Notes: generated from the sequence alone by a model not told the origin. Positions 7,471 to 16,612 are shown, counted from the stretch's first letter. The stretch is DNA of 64,000 bases from Algoriphagus oliviformis (GCF_017254915.1 NZ_JAFKCT010000005.1:124001-188000); one strand, 5' to 3'. Numbers and translations are program-made.

Positions 7471-8852
7471 GAAAACTCAGTCTGCTTTTTCTGTTGATTT
7501 TCAGCGTCATGGGAGCCAAAGCCCAGGATTCCACCCGACTCGGCTTTGCGGAGTACATGGAGTGGGTGCGCCTGTACCATCCCGTTTCGGCCCAGGCGGA
7601 GCTCAACCTTCGCATGGGACAGATGGAGGTGCGGCAGGCCAGGGGAGGCTTTGATCCGCTGCTCTATGGGAATCTCGACAAGAAAGACTACGGGGATCGT
7701 ACCTACTACGACAAGCGTGAGGCCGGCGTGAGTATCCCGACTTGGATGGGAGTGGAGCTCAACGGCAACTTTGAGCAAAACACAGGCTACTACCTCAATC
7801 CCGAATCGACCGTGCCCTCTGGCGGGCTCCTGTCCGCGGGTGCTTCGGTCAATCTGGGGCAAGGCCTGATCCTGGACGAGCGCCGAGCGACTTTGCGAAA
7901 AGCGCAGATCTACCAGCAATCCACCGAGGTGGAGCGCACCAAGCTCCTGAACGAGCTCAATCTGAGCGCCACGGAAATGTACTGGAAATGGGCGATGGCC
8001 TACGAAAATCTCCAAGTGCTGAGGGAAGGGGTGGACTTGGCAGGCTTTCGCTTCAATGCGGTGAAAAAAAGCTACGAGCAGGGCGATGTGGCCGCCATCG
8101 ACACGGTAGAGGCGTACACCCAATTGCTGAACCGACAATACCGCCTCCAGACGGCGGAAAACACCTTTTTTGCCACTACCCAGGAGCTGAATACCTATCT
8201 CTGGGACGAAAACGGCGAGCCCATGCTCCTCGGCGGACAGGTCATTCCCGAGAGTTTGTATGGGGAAATCCCCAGCAATCCCGACACGCAAGAGCTAAGG
8301 GCGGCCGTGGCTTCGCATCCCGATCTGCGCCTGACCGACTACGAGCTGGCGAGTCTCGATGTGGAAAAGCGGCTCAAAGCGCAGCAGATCATTCCCACGG
8401 TCAAGCTGAAGTACAACTTCCTGGCGGAGTCTTTTTCCGAGTTTGAGGAGTCGCAGTTTTATGAAAACAACTACAAGTGGGGGCTGTCTGTCTATACCCC
8501 GCTGCTTTGGAGAAAGTCCCGCGGCGCAGTCGGACTGGCCAAGGCAAAAATAGACTTCAAGCAAAACTCGAGGGATCTCAAGGAAATCCAGCTGCGCAAC
8601 AAGCTGGAAACCGAACTGAACAATTGGCAGGTGATCAACCAGCAGCTGATCACGTATTCCGCCAATGTGGAGAGCCTGGAAACCCTGCTGGCCGGTGAAG
8701 TCCGCAGGTTTCAAATAGGCGAGTCCAGCCTATTCCTGGTCAATGCACGGGAAGTCTCGGTGTTTGACTCGCGGCTTACGCTCAACGAGCTGGCTTCGAA
8801 GCTGAGGATTTCCTATGCAAAGACGCGGTATGCGGCTGGACTCGGCTTTTGA
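7467..8852 (+). CDS. TolC family outer-membrane efflux protein
   Basis: 461 residues. A signal peptide (MRKLSLLFLLIFSVMGAKAQ) is followed by two repeated halves of long helices and short strands typical of TolC/OEP proteins. Examples are LNLRMGQMEVRQARGGFDPLLYGN and, in the second half, ASHPDLRLTDYELASLDVEKRLKAQQI. Its ATG overlaps the HlyD stop (ATGA), completing an ABC-HlyD-TolC operon. It ends seven bases from the convergent uxaB gene with no visible terminator between them. Confidence 0.9.
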   Translation: MRKLSLLFLLIFSVMGAKAQDSTRLGFAEYMEWVRLYHPVSAQAELNLRMGQMEVRQARGGFDPLLYGNLDKKDYGDRTYYDKREAGVSIPTWMGVELNGNFEQNTGYYLNPESTVPSGGLLSAGASVNLGQGLILDERRATLRKAQIYQQSTEVERTKLLNELNLSATEMYWKWAMAYENLQVLREGVDLAGFRFNAVKKSYEQGDVAAIDTVEAYTQLLNRQYRLQTAENTFFATTQELNTYLWDENGEPMLLGGQVIPESLYGEIPSNPDTQELRAAVASHPDLRLTDYELASLDVEKRLKAQQIIPTVKLKYNFLAESFSEFEESQFYENNYKWGLSVYTPLLWRKSRGAVGLAKAKIDFKQNSRDLKEIQLRNKLETELNNWQVINQQLITYSANVESLETLLAGEVRRFQIGESSLFLVNAREVSVFDSRLTLNELASKLRISYAKTRYAAGLGF

Positions 8853-8859
8853 TTGAGGT

Positions 8860-10170
8860 TTACTTCTTGAAAACGGCGGTGTAGGCTGCATCCAGATCAG
8901 CGCTCCAGTCCAGCTGTAGCCATTCGGATACGGCGAGCTTGAGGTTTTCCGCTTCGCTTGCCTCTTTCGACACCTTTTCAAACCACCCTTTCACTTCCGC
9001 ACCATCACGGATTTTTGCTGGATTTCTCAGGTAAAAGAGGATCATCGACAGCAGGCATTGGCTTAGTCTGCTTGGGAGTTGTCCGTTTTTTGCCTGAAAG
9101 TCGGTGACGATGGGCAGCAGTCTGCTTTTGAGTTTGGCGATGCTGTTGAGGGAGATGTCGCTAAGCTTATGTGAAACAAAGGGATTTCTGAACCGATCCA
9201 GTACTTCCTCCGAATATTTGGCCAAGGCAGCCTGATCCAAGTCCATGGTCGGAATGATTTCCTCCGCGATCATCGCTTTGAGAAACTGCTCCCGCTGGGC
9301 ATCGCCTATCCATTCGCCCACGGTCTCGATTCCATTCAGCATGCCGTGGCCGGTCATGGCGGTGTGGGCAGCATTGAGGATGCGCACTTTTCGCAGGGCA
9401 TAGCCAGCGATATCCTCTGCCAAAATCACTTCAGAATTGCTTTCCAGGAAAGGCAGCTTGTCCTTGGCCGAGGCTGGGCCTTGGATAGCCCAAAGCGCAT
9501 AGGGTTCCGCTTGGACCAAAAAGGGATCCGAGTCTTTCAGCTCCAAATCCAGATGCGCGGGAAACCCGGGCACGATGCGGTCCACGAGGGAATTGAAGAA
9601 GGTTGTTTTTTCGTCAAGCCAAGCCAGAAAATCCTCCGAAAGGTTCCAAGCCTTGGCGTGGTCGACCACAAAACCCTTGAGGAGATCGCCGTTGTTTGGC
9701 AGCAGCTCGCAGGGCAGGATGACGGTCTCCGCTTGGGGGAGGGTTTGGAATCTGCGGTAGAGCCACTGGGTCAATCGAGCCGGAAAGGATTCCGCAAATT
9801 CCTCGATAGGGCCTTCATTTTTCCAGACCATACCGGCCTCGGTGACGTTGGACACGAGCCATTTGACGCTGGTCGAGCTGGCAAAGGCAAAGAATTTGTC
9901 TGCCTCGTCAGGCAGTTTTAGGCCGTCTTTGACATTGTCTAGCTTCTGGATAGCCTCGACTTTTTGCCCGTCTTTGAATCCCGCCACGAGCAGGTTGTAC
10001 TCGAAGCCCTGCGCGGCAAGTCGGTCGATTCCGCTTCCGTTGGTGGACTGTATGATGCAGATATTCAGGTTTTTGTCAAGGTTTTTGAGGTCTTGAACCA
10101 TGGAGCCTAGGAAGGCCCGAAGAAAATTTCCCGTTCCAAATTGGAGAATTTGGATGTCAGAGTTTGCCAT
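8860..10170 (-). CDS. uxaB: Tagaturonate reductase (altronate oxidoreductase)
   Basis: 436 residues from the ATG at 10170 (MANSDIQ); a TTG at 10188 in frame is a weaker start. The Rossmann-like opening ILQFGTGNFLRAFLGSMV is typical of the mannitol dehydrogenase/UxaB family. The family Lys/Asn region KVRILNAAHTAMTGHG (about 270-285) is present. UxaB reduces D-tagaturonate to D-altronate with NADH in galacturonate breakdown. The next step, UxaA, lies about 0.8 kb upstream on the same strand, separated by DUF1330 and a repeat cluster. Cytoplasmic. A fructuronate reductase activity (UxuB-like) is the main alternative. Confidence 0.85.
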   Translation of the reverse strand: MANSDIQILQFGTGNFLRAFLGSMVQDLKNLDKNLNICIIQSTNGSGIDRLAAQGFEYNLLVAGFKDGQKVEAIQKLDNVKDGLKLPDEADKFFAFASSTSVKWLVSNVTEAGMVWKNEGPIEEFAESFPARLTQWLYRRFQTLPQAETVILPCELLPNNGDLLKGFVVDHAKAWNLSEDFLAWLDEKTTFFNSLVDRIVPGFPAHLDLELKDSDPFLVQAEPYALWAIQGPASAKDKLPFLESNSEVILAEDIAGYALRKVRILNAAHTAMTGHGMLNGIETVGEWIGDAQREQFLKAMIAEEIIPTMDLDQAALAKYSEEVLDRFRNPFVSHKLSDISLNSIAKLKSRLLPIVTDFQAKNGQLPSRLSQCLLSMILFYLRNPAKIRDGAEVKGWFEKVSKEASEAENLKLAVSEWLQLDWSADLDAAYTAVFKK

Positions 10171-10214
10171 AGTTATTGTTTTGAGCAATTTGGTTTACTG
10201 TTAAAATCAACTCC

Positions 10215-10496
10215 ATGTCCGCATACGTTTTGGTAGAAGTCGATATTCACGACGGCTCATTATACGAAGAATACAAGAAATTAACACCGGCCAGCATTGC
10301 CGCCTACGGGGGGAGCTTCGTCGTCCGTGGCCTGCCTGTACAGGTGATGGAAGGGAGCTGGGATCATGACCGACTGGTCTTGCTGGAGTTTCCGAGCAAA
10401 GAGAAAGCGTTGGAGTGGTACCATTCGGAAGCGTACCAAAAAGCCAGGGCAATCCGCGAGCAGGCCTCATCAGCCAATTTTCTGATCATCGGCTAG
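10215..10496 (+). CDS. DUF1330 family protein
   Basis: 93 residues, a single ferredoxin-like alpha/beta domain of the dimeric alpha-beta barrel group. Recognisable DUF1330 pieces are YVLVEVDIHD, YGGSFVVRG, LVLLEFPSKEKALEWYHSEAYQ and ANFLIIG. Members are small cytoplasmic proteins without an established reaction. It is divergent from uxaB with only 44 bases between the starts, so they may share a regulatory region; a role in uronate use is possible but unproven. Confidence 0.88.
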   Translation: MSAYVLVEVDIHDGSLYEEYKKLTPASIAAYGGSFVVRGLPVQVMEGSWDHDRLVLLEFPSKEKALEWYHSEAYQKARAIREQASSANFLIIG

Positions 10497-10963
10497 GGTT
10501 TTTTCACCACAGAGGGCGGGAGAAAAGGGGAGGCCTTCGGCGCTGTTGCCATACGTCTTTAGCTTTTCCTCCTATTCCTCTGTGTACTCCGTGGTAAAAT
10601 TTTCTTATTGGATTTTTTCACCACAGAGGGCCGGAGAAAAGGGAGAGCCTTCGGCGCCGCCGTTTTACGTTTTCCGCTATTCTTCCGTTGTCTTGCTTCT
10701 CAGGAAGCAGGATATTGAATCGCAGACTTTTAACCGCAAAGGTCGCGACGGGCCGCAAAGAAAATATAGTGTGCCTATAGACAGGCCATTTCTCCGCCTT
10801 TGAGACTCGATGAGCGAAAAATGGCTCGCTAAGGCGCAAGGACGCAGAGCGGTTAAATGCTTTTTCTCCAAGCCCTCCGCGTACTCCGTGGTAAAAAAAG
10901 CGGTAATGCTTTTCCAGAAGCTGTCAAAAAAAACGCCCCGGATATCCGAGGCGTTTTGGTTTT
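10497..10963. repeat. Decayed cluster of intergenic palindromic repeats
   Basis: A 467-base gap with no gene. Two 45-base direct copies, 10499-10543 and 10613-10657, differ at three positions and start TTTTTTCACCACAGAGG. Inverted counterparts containing CTCCGTGGTAAAA occur at about 10587-10599 and 10884-10896. A second family appears as CCGCAAAGG/CCGCAAAG (10734-10759) facing AAGGCGCAAGGACGCAGAGC (10831-10850), bounded by TTTTAACCGC (10728) and GCGGTTAAA (10849). This resembles REP/ERIC-like non-coding repeats scattered in many bacterial genomes. Short ORFs inside carry the repeat and are not believed. Confidence 0.7.
10930..10957 (-). terminator. Terminator after uxaA
   Basis: AAAACGCC (10930-10937) pairs with GGCGTTTT (10950-10957), with an inner stem CGGATATCCG. 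On the minus strand it is followed by a T-run (complement of the A-run 10926-10933) and lies just beyond the uxaA stop. Confidence 0.75.
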
Positions 10964-12598
10964 TTAGAGCGACACTCCCCGCTTCCAGGGGATGAAGTCG
11001 TAGTTTTTGTTCTTTTCCGCTTTGGTGGTCACCTCGCCGCTGGCGACTTGGATGACCAGATCCAGAAGCTTGTCACCTGCCGACTCGAGGTTGTCCTCGC
11101 CAGAGATGATCGTGCCTGCGTTGAAGTCGATGATGTCGGCCATGCGGGTGGCCATCTTGGTGTTGGTGGATACCTTGATCACCGGGCAGACCGGGTTGCC
11201 GGTAGGCGTGCCGAGTCCGGTGGTGAAGAGGATGATGTTTGCCCCGCTGCCTGCGAGTCCGGTCGTGCTTTCCACGTCATTTCCTGGGGTGCAGAGGAGG
11301 TTCAAGCCTGGGTTTTTGACATATTCGGTATAGTCCAGGATGTCGGCAATGGGTGCGGAGCCACCTTTTTTGGCGGCGCCACAAGACTTGATCGCGTCGG
11401 TGAGGAGTCCATCTTTGATGTTTCCCGGGCTTGGGTTCATGTCAAAGCCGCTGCCTACCCGCTTGGCGGCCTCGTTGTAGGTTTCCATTAGATGGACAAA
11501 TTTGTCTGCCATTTCCTGGTCGGCGCAGCGGTTGATGAGGTTTTGCTCGGCTCCGCAAAGTTCCGGAAATTCGGAGAGGATCGCCGATCCGCCCAAGGCC
11601 ACCACCAGATCGGATACACGACCCAAGGTCGGGTTGGCGGAGATCCCCGAAAAACCGTCTGAACCGCCACATTCCAGTCCGATGACGAGCTTGCTCAGAG
11701 GGACTGGCTGTCGGGTGATTTTATTGGCTTCCACGAGCCCTTCAAAGGTCTCCCGGATGGCCTTTTGGATCAGGACTTCCGTGGTGCCTTCCTGCTGCTG
11801 CTCGCAGATGACGATAGGCTTGCCTTTTCCTTTTTGGATTTTGGACAGTTTGTCCAGCATGATGCTGGTTTGGGCATTTTGGCAACCCAAGCTCAGCACG
11901 GTGGCTCCGGCGACGTTGGGGTGGTTGATGTAGCCTGCGAGGAGGGCACAGAGGGTCTCTGCGTCGTGCCGTGTACCGCCGCAGCCCAGGTCGTGGGTGA
12001 GGAAGCGGATGCCGTCTAGGTTTTCGAAAATCCTACCATCCTCAGCCACGGCTGTATCCGCAACCGTTTCCGTAATTTTTTTGCCCTGCACGCCAGAAAT
12101 GAGGTTTTTGATCTGGACTTCGTAGGGGTTTGGAGTGGTGAAGCCCAGTGCGTTTTCGAAGGCTTCTTTGAGCAAAAGCACGTTGGTGTTTTCACAGAAA
12201 ACCATGGGCAAAACCAACCAGTAATTAGCTGTACCTACTTGATTGTCAGCTCTTAAATAGCCGTTGAAGGTGCGGTCTTTCCACTTGGATACATCGGGAG
12301 CCGACCAGGTGAATTTACCGGGGTCGGCGGTGTATTCGCGGGTTTTGTGGTGGATGTTTTGAAGGGTGATGGCGTGGCCCAGCGGTATGGCCTGGGTAGC
12401 CTCTCCGACGATGGTGCCGTACATGAGGATGTCTTCGCCGGGCTGGAAATCCCGCATGGCAAACTTGTGTTTGGCAGCGACAAATTCCTGGATTTCAAGC
12501 TCTAGGCCGTTTAGAGCTACTTTTTGGCCTGGTTCTAGGTCGGTGAGAGCGACTCCTACATTGTCCGATGGGTCGAGAAGGAGGGAAGTATTGTTCAT
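10964..12598 (-). CDS. uxaA: Altronate dehydratase
   Basis: 544 residues. The N-terminal SAF-like domain (about 1-100, including GVALTDLEPGQKVALNG and the GHAITLQNI loop) is followed by the galactarate/altronate dehydratase body. That body has signature pieces such as LTHDLGCGGTRHDAETLCALLAGYINHPNVAGATVLSLGCQNAQ and GLECGGSDGFSGISANP, with several cysteines for the metal centre. UxaA converts D-altronate to 2-keto-3-deoxygluconate (KDG). It diverges from kdgK, which uses that product, with 49 bases between the starts, so both probably share a control region. Confidence 0.93.
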   Translation of the reverse strand: MNNTSLLLDPSDNVGVALTDLEPGQKVALNGLELEIQEFVAAKHKFAMRDFQPGEDILMYGTIVGEATQAIPLGHAITLQNIHHKTREYTADPGKFTWSAPDVSKWKDRTFNGYLRADNQVGTANYWLVLPMVFCENTNVLLLKEAFENALGFTTPNPYEVQIKNLISGVQGKKITETVADTAVAEDGRIFENLDGIRFLTHDLGCGGTRHDAETLCALLAGYINHPNVAGATVLSLGCQNAQTSIMLDKLSKIQKGKGKPIVICEQQQEGTTEVLIQKAIRETFEGLVEANKITRQPVPLSKLVIGLECGGSDGFSGISANPTLGRVSDLVVALGGSAILSEFPELCGAEQNLINRCADQEMADKFVHLMETYNEAAKRVGSGFDMNPSPGNIKDGLLTDAIKSCGAAKKGGSAPIADILDYTEYVKNPGLNLLCTPGNDVESTTGLAGSGANIILFTTGLGTPTGNPVCPVIKVSTNTKMATRMADIIDFNAGTIISGEDNLESAGDKLLDLVIQVASGEVTTKAEKNKNYDFIPWKRGVSL

Positions 12599-12647
12599 GA
12601 TTTTTATTCCTTAACTTGGTCAAAACTAGAGAAAAATTTATTCTTCG

Positions 12648-13640
12648 ATGAAGAAAATAATCACACTTGGGGAAGTCATGCTCAGACTTTCGCCTCCGGG
12701 AAACCAGCGTTTTTTTCAGGCGCAGTCCCTAGATGTTGAATTTGGCGGATCTGAAGCCAACGTAGGTGCGGCCATCGCTTATTGGGGCGAGCACGTCGCG
12801 CATCTGACCGCTTTTCCCGATAGCGAGATCGGCTGGGCCGCCTCCGGGCAGCTCCGCAAAAACGGCATCGACACCCAGTTTATCCCCCATATTCCCGGCA
12901 GGATGGGGATCTATTTCCTCGAAAATGGCGCGATGCAGCGCAGCTCCCAAGTGATCTATGACCGGGCCGGTTCGGCTTTCGCGGGCTTTGATGGAAAGGA
13001 CCTCGACTGGGATGCGATCTTCGAAGGAGCCAGCTGGTTTCACTGGTCGGGGATCTCCCCGGCGCTGTCCAAGGAATGCGCCGACCTGACGCTCAAGGCG
13101 CTGCAGGAGGCCCAAAAACGGGGCGTGACCGTGAGCGGTGACCTGAACTATAGAAGCAATCTCTGGAAGTTTGGCAAAGAGCCCCATGAAGTCATGCCTG
13201 CCCTGATGGAGCTGACCAACGTGTTCATCGCGGGTACCCGGGATTTCAAGCAGTGTCTCAACGAGGACTTCAAGAACTTTGAGGATGCCCGACAAAAAGT
13301 GTTTGAGCGCTATCCCCAGCTCCAGTATTTGGTGAAGACTGACCGGGAGTCGCACAGCTCCTCCCACAATACGATGACTGCTTTTCTCTATGGCAGAGAC
13401 GAAACCTACAGCTCCCGGAGCTATGACCTCACCCACATCGTGGACCGGGTGGGGACCGGCGATGCCTTCGCTGGGGGACTGATCTATGGATTGCTCCACA
13501 TGAAGCCGAATGAAGCCATCGAATTTGCCATGGCGGCGGGTGCCATCAAGCACTCCGTGCCCGGCGATGTCCTGCTTTGCTCACTACAAGAAGTAAAAGA
13601 CCTCGCCAGCGGTGAAGCTGTCGGCAAAATCAAGCGATAA
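12648..13640 (+). CDS. kdgK: 2-keto-3-deoxygluconate kinase (PfkB family)
   Basis: 330 residues of the ribokinase/PfkB fold. The N-terminal substrate site has GGSEANVGAAIAYWG (33-47). The PfkB signature DRVGTGDAFAGG (266-277) carries the catalytic Asp272 and the anion hole. KdgK phosphorylates KDG to KDPG. The gene overlaps the aldolase gene by one base (TAATG) and is divergent from uxaA, so kinase and aldolase act in sequence on the UxaA product. Other sugar-kinase specificity is possible, but the context argues for KDG. Confidence 0.88.
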   Translation: MKKIITLGEVMLRLSPPGNQRFFQAQSLDVEFGGSEANVGAAIAYWGEHVAHLTAFPDSEIGWAASGQLRKNGIDTQFIPHIPGRMGIYFLENGAMQRSSQVIYDRAGSAFAGFDGKDLDWDAIFEGASWFHWSGISPALSKECADLTLKALQEAQKRGVTVSGDLNYRSNLWKFGKEPHEVMPALMELTNVFIAGTRDFKQCLNEDFKNFEDARQKVFERYPQLQYLVKTDRESHSSSHNTMTAFLYGRDETYSSRSYDLTHIVDRVGTGDAFAGGLIYGLLHMKPNEAIEFAMAAGAIKHSVPGDVLLCSLQEVKDLASGEAVGKIKR

Positions 13641-14308
13641 TGAGAAACCCAACACCTTTTATCCAGCGCATGCATGCCGGTGGCATGATGCCTATTTTCT
13701 TCCATCCCGACGAGCAGGTTTGCCTCGATCTCCTACACGCAGCCTATGAGGGCGGCGTGCGCGTGATCGAGATGGTCAATCGCGGGAAGGAAGCCAAATC
13801 CATTTTTCCAAAAATCAAAGAAGCAGCAGACAAGCTACCGGGCCTCTATCTGGGTGCCGGTACGATCTACCATTCCCATGAAGCGGAAGAGTTCATCGAC
13901 ATGGGGGCGGAATTCATCGTGGCACCCGTCATGAACCCAAAGCTGGGTGACTATTGCAGCAAGGTCGATGTCCCTTGGATCCCGGGCTGTGGCACGGTGA
14001 CGGAGGTTTTTCAAGCCCAGGAGCTTGGCTCAGAGCTGGTGAAGATCTATCCGGCCAATGTCTTGGGTCCGGACTTTGTCCCCTCGGTGCATGCGGTGCT
14101 GCCTAAGATCGAGCTGATCCCGACTGGTGGGGTGGAGCCTACGCTGCCAAGCATGAAAAAATGGTTTGACGCAGGGGTACTCTGCGTGGGGATGGGCTCG
14201 CAGCTTTTCAGAAAAGACCTCATTGCCAAGCGGGATTTTGAGACGATCAAGACTTCTGTATCTGAGGCGATGGACATTATAAAGTCCCTGCAAGAAGGTA
14301 AGAGCTAA
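13640..14308 (+). CDS. eda: KDPG aldolase (2-dehydro-3-deoxy-phosphogluconate aldolase)
   Basis: 222 residues, one TIM barrel. The KDPG/KHG aldolase residues are present: catalytic Glu44 in RVIEM and Schiff-base Lys135 in LVKIYPA, plus the phosphate-binding PTGGV segment near 157-161. It splits KDPG into pyruvate and glyceraldehyde 3-phosphate, closing the hexuronate route. It is translationally coupled to kdgK through a one-base overlap. A strong terminator follows. Confidence 0.92.
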   Translation: MRNPTPFIQRMHAGGMMPIFFHPDEQVCLDLLHAAYEGGVRVIEMVNRGKEAKSIFPKIKEAADKLPGLYLGAGTIYHSHEAEEFIDMGAEFIVAPVMNPKLGDYCSKVDVPWIPGCGTVTEVFQAQELGSELVKIYPANVLGPDFVPSVHAVLPKIELIPTGGVEPTLPSMKKWFDAGVLCVGMGSQLFRKDLIAKRDFETIKTSVSEAMDIIKSLQEGKS

Positions 14309-14335
14309 GTCTAGTCCGCTTTCTTCAGAAAACAG

Positions 14336-14370
14336 AAAAGCCCCGAAAATCGCGATTTTCGGGGCTTTTT
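14336..14370. terminator. Strong bidirectional terminator
   Basis: A perfect 34-base palindrome (14336-14369) centred on CGCG with a GCCCCGAAAA/TTTTCGGGGC stem and T-run. It separates the kdgK-eda operon from the convergent peroxiredoxin gene. Confidence 0.9.
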
Positions 14371-14389
14371 TATGTTTCATTCGCTGCGA

Positions 14390-15028
14390 TCAGTCGATGT
14401 TGGGCTGGGGCGTCATTCTCAGGTAGGGCTTGACGACCTTGTGGCCTTTGGGGAATTTCGCTGGAATATCCTCCGTTTTGATAGCCGGAGCGACGACCAC
14501 ATCGTCTCCATGCTTCCAGTTGGCCGGAGTCGCCACGGAGTAGTTTGCGGTGAGCTGAAGGGAATCGATCACGCGCAGCAGTTCGTCAAAGTTTCTCCCC
14601 GTGCTGGCAGGATAGGTGATGATGAGCTTGATTTTCTTGTCGGGTCCGATGACAAAGACTGACCTCACTGTAAAGTTTTCGTTGGAGTTGGGATGGATCA
14701 TGTCATAGAGTTCAGAGACTTTGCGGTCCTGGTCGGCGATGATCGGAAAGTTCACCACGGTGTTTTGGGTTTCGTTGATGTCTCCGATCCAGGATTTGTG
14801 GCTGTCCAGCCCGTCCACGCTTAGGGCGATGACCTTGGTGTTTCTCTTGGTAAACTCATCCCGAAGCTTGGCTACCGCACCCAGCTCGGTGGTACACACC
14901 GGGGTGTAGTCTGCGGGGTGTGAGAATAATACTCCCCATCCGTCGCCGAGGTATTCGTGGAAGTGGATGGTGCCTTCTGTGGTTTCTGCGGAAAAATCGG
15001 GAGCGGTGTCCCCTAGTCGTAGTGCCAT
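14390..15028 (-). CDS. 1-Cys peroxiredoxin (Prx6 type)
   Basis: 212 residues. The peroxidatic motif HPADYTPVCTTE places Cys45 in the PxxxTxxC context. The long C-terminal extension (PANWKHGDDVVVAPAIKTEDIPAKFPKG) is typical of the Prx6/1-Cys subfamily, and the length matches. It reduces hydrogen peroxide and organic peroxides in the cytoplasm. No second resolving cysteine is visible. It is a single-gene unit facing away from the arsenosugar operon. Confidence 0.94.
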   Translation of the reverse strand: MALRLGDTAPDFSAETTEGTIHFHEYLGDGWGVLFSHPADYTPVCTTELGAVAKLRDEFTKRNTKVIALSVDGLDSHKSWIGDINETQNTVVNFPIIADQDRKVSELYDMIHPNSNENFTVRSVFVIGPDKKIKLIITYPASTGRNFDELLRVIDSLQLTANYSVATPANWKHGDDVVVAPAIKTEDIPAKFPKGHKVVKPYLRMTPQPNID

Positions 15029-15224
15029 AATGATTGGTTATTTAAAGTCTATAGATTTAATAGGATAAATTTAAGGTTAAAATCCGGAACAATCGAAAGG
15101 GAATGCGGCGTTTCTTTTGTTCCTTTTCCGAATCGTTTTTGGATATTGTTGCTAAGCTTGACAGCGGAATGATCTCTATCCGACCATTGATTCGTATATC
15201 TTTCCGAATAATTTCAACCCCTAT

Positions 15225-15557
15225 ATGAAAACCTACTACAATCCTGAAGACCTTAAAAAATTTGGCAGCATAGGTGAACTCCAAAAATCCATGGCCGACA
15301 AGTTTTTTTCCTATTACAATGAAGTCTTTGCCGAAGGCGCGCTGACCGCAAGGGAGAAATCCCTCATCGCGCTCGCCGTCGCCCACGCCCTGCAATGCCC
15401 TTACTGCATCGACGCCTATACTACCGACACCCTGGAGAAAGGCTGTGATGAGGAGCAGATGATGGAGGCCGTCCACGTGGCTGCGGCCATCCGGGGTGGA
15501 GCTTCGCTGGTACACAGCACCCAGATGATGAACAAGATCAAGGAAATATCGATGTGA
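15225..15557 (+). CDS. Arsenosugar biosynthesis-associated carboxymuconolactone-decarboxylase-like protein
   Basis: 110 residues, an AhpD/CMD-like helical protein. CPYC (58-61) lies in QCPYCIDAYT; the histidine usually found four residues after the second Cys of AhpD is Tyr65 here. The helix AVHVAAAIRGGASLVH is also typical. Families of this kind sit beside arsS in arsenosugar operons and are described as peroxidase-like. Its stop overlaps the arsS start (TGATG), and an arsenosugar glycosyltransferase follows. A longer antisense ORF covers the same stretch but lacks any recognisable motif. Confidence 0.85.
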   Translation: MKTYYNPEDLKKFGSIGELQKSMADKFFSYYNEVFAEGALTAREKSLIALAVAHALQCPYCIDAYTTDTLEKGCDEEQMMEAVHVAAAIRGGASLVHSTQMMNKIKEISM

Positions 15558-16612
15558 TGAAGTCACTCAAGGCACAGCAACATAGTCTTTCGGACCCGAC
15601 TGTTGAGCTGGATGTTTTGGAGCAAAGGCACCCCGGCGGGACGGAAGGTCACTTTCACCATTTCCTGGAGCGGATAGGGATGTATCCGCTGCGGCCCACG
15701 GCCCTGGAGATCTTTCAGGCCAATCTGGGCAAGATGTGCAACCAAACCTGCAAGCATTGCCATGTAGACGCCGGCCCTGACCGCAAGGAAATCATGGATC
15801 GCGACACCATGTCGCTCTGTCTGGATGTGATCAGGCGGGAGCGATCCCTCAACTGTGTGGACCTCACCGGCGGTGCGCCGGAAATGAATCCGGACTTCAG
15901 ATGGTTTGTTGAAGAGATCCGTGCGCTTCGGCCGGACATCAAGATCATCGTCCGTTGCAATCTGACCATCATCCTAGCCAATCCCCGCTTTAGGGATTTG
16001 CCGGAGTTTTATAAGGAGAATGGCGTGGAGGTCGTGTCATCCTTGCCCTATTTCACGGCAATGAAGACCGATTCCCAGCGCGGCGAGGGGGTTTTCGGTA
16101 AATCACTCGAAGCCCTCCAGCTGCTCAACGCAGTGGGCTATGGAAAGGAAGGCTCCGGCTTGACGCTGAACTTGGTGTACAATCCATCCGGGGCTTTTCT
16201 GCCGGCTTCCCAAGCCGGACTTGAGGCGGAATTCAAAAAGAAGCTTTGGGACCGGTTTGGCGTCGCTTTCAACTCACTCTTTACCATTACCAATCTTCCC
16301 ATTTCCAGATTCTTGGACTATCTCATCAATTCGGGCAACTACGAGAGCTACATGGAAAAGCTCCTGGATAGCTTCAACCCCGCTGCCGCGGCAGGCGTGA
16401 TGTGTCGCAATACGATCTCTGTAGGCTGGGACGGCTACCTCTATGACTGTGACTTCAACCAGATGCTGGACTTGAAGGTGGCAGTTCCCGGTGGAGTCCA
16501 TCTGCGGGATTGGGATTCCCAGGCACTTTCGACCCGGGCAATAGAGGTCAACAACCACTGCTTCGGCTGCACGGCCGGTGCTGGATCCAGCTGTGGAGGG
16601 GCTACAGTGTAA
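15557..16612 (+). CDS. arsS: Arsenosugar biosynthesis radical SAM protein ArsS
   Basis: 351 residues from ATG 15557 (an in-frame GTG lies three bases earlier). The radical SAM iron-sulfur motif is C61-x3-C65-x2-C68 in KMCNQTCKHCHVDAG, followed by the DLTGGAPEMNP SAM-binding loop. The C-terminal region carries further cysteines (MCRNT, CDFNQML, CFGCTAGAGSSCGG). This architecture matches ArsS, proposed to join a 5'-deoxyadenosyl group to a methylated arsenical in arsenosugar synthesis. The upstream gene overlaps by one base and the downstream one by one. Confidence 0.93.
   Translation: MKSLKAQQHSLSDPTVELDVLEQRHPGGTEGHFHHFLERIGMYPLRPTALEIFQANLGKMCNQTCKHCHVDAGPDRKEIMDRDTMSLCLDVIRRERSLNCVDLTGGAPEMNPDFRWFVEEIRALRPDIKIIVRCNLTIILANPRFRDLPEFYKENGVEVVSSLPYFTAMKTDSQRGEGVFGKSLEALQLLNAVGYGKEGSGLTLNLVYNPSGAFLPASQAGLEAEFKKKLWDRFGVAFNSLFTITNLPISRFLDYLINSGNYESYMEKLLDSFNPAAAAGVMCRNTISVGWDGYLYDCDFNQMLDLKVAVPGGVHLRDWDSQALSTRAIEVNNHCFGCTAGAGSSCGGATV

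Noticed and set aside
10546..10871. Short ORFs in the repeat cluster
   Set aside because: They follow the repeats, are 60-85 codons, and have no family similarity.
15057..15566. 169-codon minus-strand ORF across the CMD-like gene
   Set aside because: The sense strand has the CPYC motif and overlaps arsS as an operon; the antisense product lacks motifs.
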